This document shows positions 1-11,089 of a stretch of DNA of 64,000 bases, piece by piece. The translations under genes were made by a program, and so were the position numbers. The notes below the pieces were generated by a model. It did not search any database and was not told where the DNA came from. It saw nothing but the letters and a program-made list of their open reading frames with translations. Source of the DNA: Aphrocallistes beatrix (taxonomy: Eukaryota; Porifera; Hexactinellida; Sceptrulophora; Aphrocallistidae); the NCBI GenBank assembly GCA_963281255.1, contig OY725493.1, positions 4,991,857-5,055,856 on the forward strand, written 5' to 3'. Each line of letters starts with the position of its first letter. The stretch's first letter is position 1.

Positions 1-3000
1 GCAGTCTCGAATATAAGACCTGCAATCATCCAATAATTAATTCCTCGTTGCATGAAAAAGCTGTTTTTGCGTGTTTTACATATCAGTAGGTCCGCCCATT
101 GACTCACCACGATAGAAACGAAGAATCCGGTGTTGCACGTGTATTCCAGTTGTTTCCTAGCTATATACGACCACTCGATCCCGTACGAATCTGAGAGGTT
201 GTTAATGTCTTGGTTGTCCCAACGGTCACTCAGTCCGAATAATATTAGAGGCAGGAAGCCGTTCACTCCCATTATCACAAAATAAGTTAGGAATCCCGCC
301 AAGGCCTGGAGTATCCCGATTTGAGCATAACTCATTGCGATTAGTCGGTTGTTGACAAGTCTATCTTTCTTTGCATTTCTCGGCGCTCTTTGCATAATCT
401 CAGATTCTGCTGACTCGTAGGCTAGAGAAATGGCAGGAAGTAAGTCGGTGCCTAAATCAATGCATAGGATATGAATGGTGTCTAAGGGAAGCGGGATTCG
501 GAAGAGGATGAACAGGAGAAATGGAGTTATTTCTGGGATGTTTGAGGTTAGGGTGTACGCGATAGATTTTTTCAAATTGTCAAAGATAAGTCGCCCCTCT
601 TGTACCCCTGTTACAATTGAACTGAAGTTGTCATCCATCAGGATCATGTCTGCTGCTTGCTTGGATACATCAGCGCCCGATATTCCCATTGCTATGCCAA
701 TGTTTGCCTGCTTGAGAGCTGGAGAGTCATTCACCCCATCTCCTGTCACTGCCACTATCCTTCCCTGTCGCTGGTATGCTTCGACTATTATCAGTTTTTG
801 CTGCGGACTCGTTCTAGCGAAAACCACTTCACTGAAAGTAGACAGAATGTAATCCAATTGTTCTGGTTGGAGTTTAGCAAGGAAAGTTCCATGTATTACA
901 ACAGCCCTCGTATCCTTGAGTTCATTAGAATTCTCAATCACGGAAATTCCTCTCTCCTCAGCAATTTCATCTGCCGTCTGTCCTTCTGCTGTGATTATGT
1001 TGACCATCCTAGCAATGGCTCTTGCTGTGGCTGGGTGGTCCCCTGTTACCATTACGACGTCTATTCCTGCTCTACGACATGTATCAACTGCCTCCTTCAC
1101 ACCTTCTCGAGGCGGGTCCACTAATCCTAGCATTCCAGCAAAGCAGTAACCTTCCAGTGGAAAGTTAGGATCTTCTGTGTTGAAATGGAAATCTTCAGGA
1201 AACTTATCTTCTGGCAGGGTTGAAAAACAAAATCCCAACACCCTCTCTCCCTTGTTAGCGAGGTCCAGGGCACTCCCTTCGAATTCTTGTTTGTGCTTTT
1301 CTCCATCACCACTCATCACCTGTTCATGTCCGTTTATCATGATCCTATTACACTTACTGAAAATTACCTCTGGTGCTCCCTTCATTACGAGTAAAAAGTT
1401 TTTGTTCTCAGGTTGTTTGTGTATCGATACTTGGAATTTGTTCTTTGAATTGAAAGGTATTTCAGCGACTTTGGGGTACTTTTTTTTGTATTCACTGCTT
1501 CCTCCTACTTCTAACTCGAATGCTTTGAGAATCGCGGCTTCTGACGCATCTCCGTTTACATATTTCCATTGCAATATCGGTACATTATCCTCTCTATCTT
1601 CAACAAAACTGACTTTATTGCAGAGACACGCGACCCTGAATAACCATTCCCATGTTCTTGTTTTCCGACCTTCGTCAATCTCAACACTTTTCATTGCCGT
1701 AGGAAATGAGGCGCACTGGTAAATATTTCTATCGTAGCAGAGGTGCATGCATGTCATTTTATTTTGCGTCAAAGTTCCTGTCTTATCTGAACAAATCGTT
1801 GAAGTACTTCCAAGTGTTTCGACTGCTTCCAAGTGTTTGACAAGACAATTTTCTTTCTTCATTCTGGTCGCAGTGAGCGACAGACAGACAGTAACAGTTG
1901 CGAGGAGGCCTTCAGGAACGTTAGCGATGATTATTCCGACAAGAAAAACGAACGCTTCTAAAATATGTTCTAGAACTCGATCCAGATTATATTCCCAAGG
2001 GAATTCAATGAAGAATGAGAGTATGTAGAGGACCAATGACTCTTCTTTCGGGCTGAATACCAGGATAATGAAGCATAACAACCCGAGGAAGATGGCTACA
2101 ATTGAGATTACCTTAATGAAGTGGTGGATTTCGCGAGCAATTGGTGTCACACGATGTTCGATATTCCCTGTGAGTGAAGCGATTCGTCCCATCATGGTAT
2201 CATCTCCTGTGCGAACTACAATACCTTGACACTGTCCTTCTATGGCAAAGGTGGAGAAAAACGCAAGATTCGTTGCTTCCAGCGGTTCAATTGCCTGATT
2301 ATTCACAGTCCTCGATAACGGTTCGGATTCTCCTGTAAGCGCACTGTTGTCCACTTTGAACCTGTCCACATGTACCAACCGGATATCTGCCGGCACTCGA
2401 TCCCCTGAATTAACCTGTACCAAATCTCCCAACACCAACTTCCTAGGGTCTATTTCCTGAGCCGCTCCATCTCGTATTACAGTTGCATTCTGTGGTATCA
2501 GTTTGAGAAAACCTTTCATAACGAATGCACTCTTCGCCTCTTGATAATAAGAAAAGCAACTCGAAATGATGACAACGAGGAATAGGGTTACACCCAAGTA
2601 GAGATTGTTCTCTTGTAACCGGTAGTCACCTGTCCTTGCGGTTGATATGACGAAGAGAAGCAGACACATCCCACTAGCGGTGAGTAGGAGAGAGGAAAAC
2701 CCGCTGAATATGTGTCTTGCGAATTTTATCACTTCAGGGGTGCTTTTGGGTGGACTAAGACAGTTCATCCCATTCTTTTGTAGCCTAGCTTCACTCTGAT
2801 TAACAGTTAGTCCGCTTTCGTGATTCGTTTCATATTTGTTCTCCAAATCTTCAACACTCATCATGTGTTCATCAAACTGGACTTCAGATTTCAGCTCTTC
2901 CATTCTCTCTGCATTTTTCCTCCACCATGCTATTCGATCTAAGAATTGTCTAACCTTTGAAAGTCGATGTGATTCAACTTGGTTTCCTTTCAGGAGGTCC

Positions 3001-3182
3001 ACCGAGACATAATGTGGTATCTGTGTTTGAGAAGGATCTAACACTACTTTGTTAGAATGCACAGTTTTTCCATCATTCGTTGAATAGTTTCCTTTCCTTC
3101 CAGATTTTGGAGAATGCGGTGCTTCGATATCACTTTGTGATTGTTTAAGTTCATAAAATCCACTGGGACCGGAATTTGCCAT
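1..3182 (-). CDS. ATP1A: Na+/K+-ATPase alpha subunit (3' end outside window)
   Basis: Catalytic subunit of the Na+/K+ pump (P-type IIC ATPase), which exports Na+ and imports K+ at the plasma membrane. The frame is open from the ATG at 3182-3180 to the window edge, about 1060 codons without an intron; some 60 residues should lie beyond position 1. Seen in order: actuator LTGESEP, M4 VPEGL, phosphorylation site D466 in DKTGTLTQ, KGAPE in the nucleotide domain, TGDGVNDSPALK, M5 TLTSNIPEITPF, M6 CIDLGTD and M8 QWADLLICK. Ser in TLTSN (Lys in gastric H+/K+ pumps) and the M8 Asp favour Na+/K+ transport. About 160 residues precede M1 against about 90 in vertebrate subunits, so there is an N-terminal extension of roughly 70 residues. 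Within M5-M6 the usual IIANIPLPLG reads ILFRIPLPLD. Family certain; the isoform is not determinable. Confidence 0.95.
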   Translation of the reverse strand, partial: MANSGPSGFYELKQSQSDIEAPHSPKSGRKGNYSTNDGKTVHSNKVVLDPSQTQIPHYVSVDLLKGNQVESHRLSKVRQFLDRIAWWRKNAERMEELKSEVQFDEHMMSVEDLENKYETNHESGLTVNQSEARLQKNGMNCLSPPKSTPEVIKFARHIFSGFSSLLLTASGMCLLLFVISTARTGDYRLQENNLYLGVTLFLVVIISSCFSYYQEAKSAFVMKGFLKLIPQNATVIRDGAAQEIDPRKLVLGDLVQVNSGDRVPADIRLVHVDRFKVDNSALTGESEPLSRTVNNQAIEPLEATNLAFFSTFAIEGQCQGIVVRTGDDTMMGRIASLTGNIEHRVTPIAREIHHFIKVISIVAIFLGLLCFIILVFSPKEESLVLYILSFFIEFPWEYNLDRVLEHILEAFVFLVGIIIANVPEGLLATVTVCLSLTATRMKKENCLVKHLEAVETLGSTSTICSDKTGTLTQNKMTCMHLCYDRNIYQCASFPTAMKSVEIDEGRKTRTWEWLFRVACLCNKVSFVEDREDNVPILQWKYVNGDASEAAILKAFELEVGGSSEYKKKYPKVAEIPFNSKNKFQVSIHKQPENKNFLLVMKGAPEVIFSKCNRIMINGHEQVMSGDGEKHKQEFEGSALDLANKGERVLGFCFSTLPEDKFPEDFHFNTEDPNFPLEGYCFAGMLGLVDPPREGVKEAVDTCRRAGIDVVMVTGDHPATARAIARMVNIITAEGQTADEIAEERGISVIENSNELKDTRAVVIHGTFLAKLQPEQLDYILSTFSEVVFARTSPQQKLIIVEAYQRQGRIVAVTGDGVNDSPALKQANIGIAMGISGADVSKQAADMILMDDNFSSIVTGVQEGRLIFDNLKKSIAYTLTSNIPEITPFLLFILFRIPLPLDTIHILCIDLGTDLLPAISLAYESAESEIMQRAPRNAKKDRLVNNRLIAMSYAQIGILQALAGFLTYFVIMGVNGFLPLILFGLSDRWDNQDINNLSDSYGIEWSYIARKQLEYTCNTGFFVSIVVSQWADLLICKTRKNSFFMQRGINYWMIAGLIFET

Positions 3183-3350
3183 CAATATTTGAATATTAGC
3201 TTTTACTTTGTTTAAAAGCTTTATTCCTTATAACCTGTTTAAACCTATCAATGATAACCAATCAATTGTGTGCTTTCTCATTTATGTGTTACAGAAAGTA
3301 ATAAGGTAATTTGAGTTAATTTGTATGTTATAGTATCGTGTCTTTCACAG
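3183..3350. promoter_or_regulatory. Gap between divergent genes
   Basis: This 168 bp lies between the pump start codon and the splice acceptor of the next gene. It should hold the pump promoter and possibly the missing first exon of the plus-strand gene. I see donor-like GTAA sites near 3298 and 3306 but no ATG exon that joins in frame. Confidence 0.35.
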
Positions 3351-4290
3351 TGAAAAGAGAACATCTTTTCCACACCCCTCTGAGAGTTCATCGGATTGCA
3401 CAGATAATAACCCTCCCCCCTCCTACCATTCTAATTTCCCATCTAAAGATTCAAAGGCATCGATTGGATCTAAATCCAGCAAATCGAGTGGCTCGTCGCG
3501 ACATAAGGTAGAGATCTCGGAGCGGAAGCAGGATCCGATCACGAAGGGGGTTCTAACGCAGCCTAAAAAGGTACAATCTACAAAATTCCCGCATAAAACA
3601 GTTGTCTTCGTAGAGCATCAAACACAATCTTCTATTGATTCCGACTCAACTGAACCCAGCCAAGCCTCTTGGACCAACACGTTCAATAGACACGTCCGTG
3701 CTTCTCCCATCCCAATCCTAGAAGAGTCCAGTCCGCCTCTACCCCCGAAGCGCCACACTAACAAGCAACCCCATCCACTTACTTTCACAGCTAATCCTTG
3801 CAATGTAGTGCATGCGAAGACTAATTCTGACGTGTGGGATGGCATACAGCCGGACTCCTTGACCAATCTCTCCAACTATCCTGTTCATCTTATCTCTCAT
3901 AAGAAGAGCAGATCAGATGAATTATCTGACCATTATAGATACGAAGATCCATCGGAGATTCTTCCATCAACCGTAGTTAAGTCAAGAGGAAAACCTGCAC
4001 ATAGAGAAAAGCCACAGCCGACCAGATCCAAATCCCCGATTGGTTACTTGGCTCAGAAGCTCACTCTTTCACCAACGAAATCTAAGGATAGGTCTACTCC
4101 AGTCCCTCCTGAGACCGCAGACCCTCGTCTAAGGACGCCCAGCCCAAGCTTTGACGAGACAACGCTAGCTGACACTGTCTTCTCAGACAGCCTACGTAAA
4201 CCTCGGGTCTCATACCCCGTTTTCCACCAGCATCAACATACCGATAGCAATGTGAGTCAGCCGACTAGCTCTCAACCGTCATTTTGCTGA
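3351..4290 (+). CDS. Ser/Pro-rich protein of unknown function, terminal exon, 5' end missing
   Basis: I do not recognise this gene. A frame of about 313 codons is open from 3334 to the stop at 4288-4290, with no in-frame ATG anywhere. A good acceptor (tctttcacag, ending at 3350) precedes the coding-like part, so this is probably a last exon needing an upstream start exon and entered after two bases of a codon. The protein is hydrophilic, rich in Ser, Pro, Thr and Lys, with no membrane segment or folded domain visible. It contains PPLPPKRH, a fit to a class II SH3 ligand (PxxPx+), and several SP/TP sites, for example RTPSPSF and SKSPIG. It could be a scaffold or the cytoplasmic tail of a larger protein. 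The start exon was not found in the 168 bp between it and the pump gene. Confidence 0.5.
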
Positions 4291-4839
4291 TACCCTCTTA
4301 AACCTATTTTCGTTAGTATAAGTTATTTATTCATTATTTAGGCTTACGAATTCACAAAATTTTTTAGGCAAGATTGAAGTTGAGTAACTGAGCATTTGCT
4401 ATTCTGAATTCCCTAATATTGAAGTTCTTGATAATTCTCTATTATATTTGAGTACTTCGTCGTAATCATAGTATACTATTAGGATTAAACTCAGTTAGAT
4501 TAGATCACCACTTGTGTTAATAGGATTAAACTTAGCTCAGCAACAATTATCAATACAATTATTTATTAGCAATATGGCGTAGTGGATCTGTAAGGAGAGG
4601 GGTGGGATGATTTGCACTCACCTCCGGTGGTACACCCTCCGAGATCGTTTACGATGTCGTGGTTGTAACCTAAGGCAGAGCATCACATATCAAAGCAATG
4701 GTTTGCAACGGACACCATAGAACAAGGCAGTTACAGTCTTTGAGGTAGTTGCCCTGAAAGGTACTATCTGACATGGTGAGACCTCGAGTTAACATTATTG
4801 TATTACACCATTCTGTTAGATTATTATTTTGCATAAAAA
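4291..4839. other. Gap between Ser/Pro gene and Grainyhead-like gene
   Basis: AT-rich, presumably 3' UTR of the upstream gene and promoter/5' UTR of GRHL. A GC-richer patch at about 4590-4670 stands out in composition but matches no RNA gene I know. Confidence 0.4.
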
Positions 4840-6468
4840 ATGTCTCGTACGGATAAGACACGAGAGAGAGATGAAGAGAACGCTAGCATCACATCTGGTA
4901 AGAAGAGAAAATCTGCGGAGAATGGGGGGGACAAAGACAAAGAACCAAAGACAGATAGTTCATGTCTACTAACCAAGGTTCCAGGTACGAGTAGCTCTCC
5001 TTCTAACGAACTGCTTACAGAAGCACTTGCAAACTCTTTCAACATGCTGCAGGAGCCGATGATGGATCTGATGCAGGAACCTCTCATAGACGGACCGCAT
5101 AGCCCGATACCCCCTGAGTCTTGGGACGGCCTCTACCCCCCGCACCGACGAGAACTGGACTTGGACCAAGAACCCCTGATGCTACAAATTCAGGACAGCT
5201 TCCAATCCATCCTCTCAGACTTCGGGGTGATGTCACCTCAGCGTCCCGACTCGCTAACTTCAGCTGTTTACGACAGAAGCAAACTAGCTCAGCATTCTCT
5301 CATAGATACTTCAGCCAACCCTAACCCGAATGTGTTTCAAACTCGCGAGAAGTTCAGTATCCACATGGACGCACCTCCCTCAGTCATCAAGCAGAAGAGT
5401 GACAACACCATCACCTACTTGAACAAGAGCGTCTGCTACACCTTAAACCTCACCAATCCGTCTCTTCAATGCTGTGACAAAGTGAGATCAGTCATTTACC
5501 TCGTTTTCAAAATGACTGAGCAATCGAATGAAGACACTCTATGGGAGTACTGGCATACATCTCAGGCGAACCCCAACCAACGCGCTTTTGATATCGATAG
5601 GAAAGCGTCTCACAACATTGAAGATATTGAAGATTTATCTCTAAACGCTTCAGCTTTTGTCTGGAATCCGTTATTCGGCGCCAAAGCAGCTCTCAGATTC
5701 AACTGCCTTAGTACGGAATTCTCTTCGCAAAAAGGTGTGAAAGGGATACCACTCTTCATTCTGATCGATACGTATGAGATCTTTAATTCATTCCCGTTGG
5801 AACCATGTCACCGTCACTATTGCAAGATACAGATCTTCCGAGATAAGGGGGCAGAAAGGAAAAACCTTTTGGATTCTAAGAATATAGAAAAGAAACTTCA
5901 AAAAATGCTCAACAATTCAGATAATTATTGTAACATTGAAATTAAAGAGATTTTGTTCTCCACTCCCAGTCAAGTTACACAGCTCATCTCCACAACTCCG
6001 TTTGGTTGTAAACCCTGCATATATCGACCCACCCCCGTCTACAGGTACTCCGAGAGTACCTCTCTCATCTCGCATTTTAAGGACAGAGAAACGAAGAGGA
6101 CCTCCTCGCACACCCTGTCCCAAACTGAGAATAGCATGGACACTTTGGAAGTGGCTGCTCCTGCGAAGAAGGTAGCACACAACCGTCCTCTCACGATTTA
6201 TGTGAAGGACTCTGTTGAAAAGGTATTTAACGCCATCGTACTAGACGTAAGGCTGACTGATGAACTGAAGAAAAGAATTGTGGAAGTGTATGGAGAGAGG
6301 TATGGGCTGAGTCTTGATGCAATTACTGGGTGCTTTAGAAAAACGAAGAGAGGCCTGTTTGTTAATTTAGATAAACAGCTGATTGAGCTGATGAATGAAG
6401 AGGACGATTTTAATATCACCATTGAGGTGGATGATCAAGGAAATTTTGATATTTTCTTCCATTATTAA
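4840..6468 (+). CDS. GRHL: Grainyhead-like transcription factor (CP2 family)
   Basis: Sequence-specific transcription factor of the Grainyhead/CP2 family, which in animals controls epithelial barrier and differentiation genes. The 542-residue protein is encoded in one exon; the ATG follows an A-run and is the first in frame. Residues 1-165 are an acidic, Ser/Pro-rich region likely to activate transcription. The immunoglobulin-fold CP2 DNA-binding domain spans about 168-400, with NCLSTEFSSQKGVKG (288-302), HRHYCKIQIFRDKGAER (324-340) and YWHTSQANPNQRAFDI (238-252), all close to Grainyhead rather than LSF. The C-terminal 90 residues (about 450-542) resemble the ubiquitin-like dimerisation domain. 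The protein is slightly shorter than vertebrate GRHL1-3 (about 600). Flanked by the Ser/Pro-rich gene and Rho, both on the same strand. Confidence 0.93.
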   Translation: MSRTDKTRERDEENASITSGKKRKSAENGGDKDKEPKTDSSCLLTKVPGTSSSPSNELLTEALANSFNMLQEPMMDLMQEPLIDGPHSPIPPESWDGLYPPHRRELDLDQEPLMLQIQDSFQSILSDFGVMSPQRPDSLTSAVYDRSKLAQHSLIDTSANPNPNVFQTREKFSIHMDAPPSVIKQKSDNTITYLNKSVCYTLNLTNPSLQCCDKVRSVIYLVFKMTEQSNEDTLWEYWHTSQANPNQRAFDIDRKASHNIEDIEDLSLNASAFVWNPLFGAKAALRFNCLSTEFSSQKGVKGIPLFILIDTYEIFNSFPLEPCHRHYCKIQIFRDKGAERKNLLDSKNIEKKLQKMLNNSDNYCNIEIKEILFSTPSQVTQLISTTPFGCKPCIYRPTPVYRYSESTSLISHFKDRETKRTSSHTLSQTENSMDTLEVAAPAKKVAHNRPLTIYVKDSVEKVFNAIVLDVRLTDELKKRIVEVYGERYGLSLDAITGCFRKTKRGLFVNLDKQLIELMNEEDDFNITIEVDDQGNFDIFFHY

Positions 6469-6695
6469 CCTCAGGGTAAAGTTCCTACTCATCATCAAAT
6501 TAATTTCAGCATTCATTATTTCTACACTATGTTGTTAACTCTGCTATGTTATTGGAATAATCATTCATCATTCTAGATCAATTCGTTTTTTCTTTTTTTT
6601 CGAGAAGTCATTTAATTATTTCTGACAGCTTCCTGCTACTATTTCTATTTCTAAATATCTGCAGGTAAAGCTAATTTTAGATTTGGTTAATTATA

Positions 6696-6719
6696 GATGA
6701 ATCTATATAGAGATTCATC
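6696..6719. repeat. Perfect 9-bp hairpin
   Basis: GATGAATCT and its exact reverse complement AGATTCATC are separated by six bases (ATATAG). GATGAATC occurs once more a few bases downstream. It lies between GRHL and Rho; function unknown, and AT-rich hairpins of this size can arise by chance. Confidence 0.5.
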
Positions 6720-7318
6720 CAACTTGATGAATCGTGAGAATTCTATTACACCATTATCAATCATTATCTTAATTTCCAAAGCACCTTCGTGTTGAAATGA
6801 TGCATGAACAGAGATGTGGATAAGATAAAGTGGTTATTAAGTTACGTACCGTACCGTACGTCCAAGACGTCAGCAAGCTTTTAAAATTCTGTTCGATGAA
6901 TTCCAGTCCAGAATGTACCTTTTACGTCGAATTTATTGGATCGTTTTTTTAAAAATAGACATGTTAATTTATAGAATCGACCATAGCCGAAAAGATCTAT
7001 TTTCTCTGCCAATTAGCGTTAATTAGTAGAAAGCCTTTATTTAAAATTTTATTATATTCATTTACACATCATAATTTTTCCGAATTTGAATTTTCCACTT
7101 GTTGTGAAGCATCAACCTTTATGAAGCTTGATGAGTTAATTCAGTAGATCATCTCTGTCAAGCTAATCGGCTGCTCTGCAGGTGGCTTCTTTCAGTATTA
7201 ATTAATGATTTCATACGATTCCAAATTAATTCGCTTCCAAATCGACGGTAATCCTAAGAACCTTTTAGGGCTGTTGCTCTAAGCATAGTCTAGATAGGCT
7301 CTAACACCGAAGAGTAGG

Positions 7319-7326
7319 TATAAAAG
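7319..7326 (+). promoter_or_regulatory. TATA box of the Rho gene
   Basis: TATAAAAG lies 89 bp upstream of the Rho ATG, in the GTATAAAAGG context of a strong metazoan TATA box. Transcription would start near 7350. Confidence 0.65.
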
Positions 7327-7353
7327 GGGTCTGCAACTGGATCTGTGTATTAA

Positions 7354-8093
<740 letters not shown>

Positions 8094-8315
8094 GAAAAGC
8101 AGAGGGGAATATGTAGAATCACCCAGAGGATTTTATGCTTATCTAATTCACTGTTATTGTATCGTTATGAACATTGCTTAGAACTTATTGTGTTTTGAGT
8201 TGGTTGGTATTTGAATCAGCTAATAGTAATATACGTCTGTACTATCTTTATTTCAAACTCTCAGTGTTCTCCCATTAAACTACTTGACTTCCACAATTAC
8301 TTGAAAATTTGATGA

Positions 8316-8384
8316 ATAGAACTTAGTCTATTTACGTATAACAACTATAGTAAATATCAGAATTGTTTATGGACTAAGTTCTAT
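8316..8384. repeat. Inverted repeat, 13-bp perfect arms
   Basis: ATAGAACTTAGTC at 8316-8328 is exactly reverse-complemented at 8372-8384, leaving a 43-bp AT-rich loop. It sits just past the Rho coding region, before its AATAAA, so it could be an RNA hairpin in the 3' UTR or a very small transposon relic. No target-site duplication is evident. Confidence 0.55.
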
Positions 8385-10760
8385 GCACTTTGCACGGCAC
8401 TAGATTAACTTAATAAAAAAAACAATACTGAGAGAGAGGCATATTACAAGGGGGGGGAAATGTTCAAAAGTTTGGTTTGAACAGCTTATTATTTAATATA
8501 GGCTTTTATCCTTTTCCAATGACACATTTATTAAAGCGAAAACTGAAAATACCTTTACTTGTTTGGAAAATCTTGACTGCAAAAGACATCACTTATATGC
8601 CAAGATAATTCTAGGAGATTTATCTAGAAGTTCAGATCCTTCGATTAATTTTGTTGTTATTTTAGGACAGATAAATATGTACAAATAGTTTCACATGTCG
8701 AGGAATTTTGTTTACTGTGATTATACATTCCTTAATTCCGTTGTATAATATACATACTTAGTTTGCAATTATTCTTAAGTTTAGACAAGTATGGATGTTC
8801 TTAAAACATCGCAATGTATATAATTCCTTACCTGTTGTGAGGAATGTGAGAATATTTTGTCAAATCATTCAGACAACAATAACAACTTCTGAGAAAAATA
8901 ATGCTGCAATACAATTGACAGAGCTGGTTACTACTAGCCTGTCGAGTTGTCTACGGACTAAATCCTGGACGTAAGCAATAGTAATTGTCTCTGTTTGAGT
9001 TAATTACTTGCAACATGGTTGTAACAATTCTAATCTGTTCTTCCATAAGTGTATCCAATTTCTTGATAATATGAGTCAACTCCTACTCTCATATGTTAAT
9101 ATATTACTTACTTATCTCTAATTTTAGAGTTTAGGTAGTGAGAGTGACATTGTATTGATCTACTCATGAGTTGGGTGGAGTGTACGGACCAACCTCTGTT
9201 ACCCTTTTTAACTTGTGACAATTTGTGCCTGGGACTGAATTGTACTTTGTATAAATGTATGCGTGTATTTTCCTTCACCTTAGAATTGGAAGGATAATGT
9301 TTTCAATGCATGAGATAGTAGTAATTATATATCTTCATGATGGTCCATTTTATATTAAGTAATTTGAGTCTGGTAATGCTTAAACTATTAGCTGGGGTGT
9401 ATATCCTAGACTGTGGAAGTTTATTTCATACAGCAGACCATCACTGTATCATCAGTTCTGAGTGTTGCAACAAACCAAGACTCGATTTGATAAACATACA
9501 TCCAAACCTAGAAGTTACGTATATAGAATATATTATATACTTAACGATAGTTGCTAGTTGGCAATGATGTACTACTCTTCACAATTCCTACAATCCTATC
9601 CTATCAACAATTTATCTTTGTTTACGCATTGATATTTGTAGGTGGAACATGTGTTAGCAATAATTGCTCAATATTCATGACTCGATATTCAATTTGCATA
9701 ATTTTCAAAATTAATTTTCGACAACATAACGCTCCCGATTATTCACCTTGTACCACCCAATTGAGTAACTTGTATCTAGATCGTGCCAGGTTCGGTTAAT
9801 CGATAGAGTGGGTGAAATTCACCTACATAAGCTAAGGAGCTTACAAAGTAAGAATATGTTATATTTTGTCAAATGGGCCAAATTGTATGTATTATTGCTA
9901 TCTATAGGTTAGAGATGGTACTGAATTCTTTACATGTCGAAAGATAATGATCTGGCGATATCTTCAAGATATTGCACCTTTGAAGTTAAAATTATACTTG
10001 AACATCTTTGTTTAGATGCAATTACTAACCTGTGGATGTTATGTCGGCAATTATACGTAGAGCTTTAAATACATTTCCATTTTTGTTCATGAACTTTGCG
10101 TTAAACCGTGAATTCCGAGATGAGATCTGTATTTCTAGCAAAAGACATACAAAGTTCTCTAACTAACAGCTTCTAATCACACTGGTCAGAAATTTCCCCC
10201 CTCTGCAATTGAATCACCGATATCTTTTTAAACATTAACATAATAATTCATCAAATAATTTATGTATTGAAAATTTTCAATGAAGTTAATTATTTGCTCG
10301 AGGCTATTTTTTCCATAGTATTGATATCTATACTTAAGTCAGGTGTAATATTATTGTTCAGAAGTATTTGACCCCATGCAATCCGATTTAACAGTCATCA
10401 GTTATACTTAAGGTATACTCGGCATGTGTATTGGAAAACCATTCTATGAGAAATTGAGCAAACTAGTTATGATTCAGTTCTAAGAGCCCCATTCATACGA
10501 GTACAACGGACCATGTTTATTCTAAGAAGTATGAAGCTCAGAATGGAACGAAGACTCTCGATTGTAGAATAAATTCATTAATTTCTAAGTTTTGAAGTTC
10601 CAAACTACAAATTTATTAATTAACTTATGCTAACTTCCGTCGGGATTTTTTAGTTTTTGGCAATAAATTGATTATTTAGATACATTAAAGTTTGCATTTT
10701 AAAAAAGATTGTGCAATTTGCATCAAAATTTTTATTGCATTTGTCCCCAATCCTGTCTTC

Positions 10761-10781
10761 CAGGGCTGTCTAATAGCCCTG
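10761..10781. repeat. 7-bp hairpin upstream of H2A
   Basis: CAGGGCT and AGCCCTG pair around a 7-base loop. It lies some 300 bp before the H2A start and lacks the loop and flanks of a histone 3' stem-loop. Confidence 0.35.
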
Positions 10782-10973
10782 TTACATAAAAAAATTCACA
10801 TACGCCGCTCTATTTCGAAATTTGAAAAGACCATGAATAAGAAACCTGCTGGTCATAATGGATTACATTTATCCGCGCGCTAATTGACGAATTTTCCATC
10901 CTTGGTTGCTACATTCAAGATTGTAAATTAATACACAAAAGCAGTATCGCTTCGTAAGTCATCCTTGATTGTG

Positions 10974-11019
10974 ATTGGCTAGCAGAGTTAACAGTTTGAG
11001 TACTAGCTCTCCTATATAA
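10974..11019 (+). promoter_or_regulatory. H2A promoter: CCAAT box and TATA box
   Basis: ATTGG (inverted CCAAT) at 10974-10978 is followed by TATATAA at 11013-11019, 70 bp before the ATG at 11090. The arrangement is typical of histone genes and predicts a start site near 11045. Confidence 0.65.
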
Positions 11020-11089
11020 CTAACTGACTATTCTTTTCCATTACAGCCATTACTTACATCACTAACTATCAACCGAATTATCACTAATC

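Larger units (their letters stand above)
8094..11089. other. 3-kb gene-free stretch
   Basis: The largest gap in the window. It begins with Rho 3' UTR (AATAAA at 8412-8417) and ends with the H2A promoter. Short frames at 9337-9799 and 10692-10883 have no coding character. Noted inside: a 13-bp perfect inverted repeat (8316-8384), a G7 run near 8451 and a 7-bp hairpin (10761-10781). I found no tRNA, snRNA or transposon coding sequence. A long regulatory region or unseen non-coding gene is possible. Confidence 0.5.

Noticed and set aside
475-2028. Plus-strand frames opposite the Na+/K+-ATPase
   Set aside because: They lie antisense to a clearly conserved pump frame, have low-complexity character and no family features. 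Codon patterns of the minus strand explain them.
4590-4680. Minus-strand mini-intron pattern (CGGAG|gtgagt...ttacag) followed by a short tail and AATAAA
   Set aside because: The intron would be about 34 bp, half the size of any other here, and the flanking exon has no recognisable protein. Coincidence is likely.
9337-9799. Two small plus-strand frames in the gene-free region
   Set aside because: Hydrophobic AT-rich translations without family features, no supporting splice or promoter signals.
10761-10781. Hairpin considered as a second histone 3' stem-loop
   Set aside because: Seven-base loop and GC-rich stem do not match the histone consensus, and no histone ORF precedes it.
11028-11046. 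Acceptor-like ttttccattacag before the H2A start considered as a trans-splice site
   Set aside because: It coincides with the expected start site about 30 bp after the TATA box. No spliced-leader gene or similar pattern was seen at other genes.
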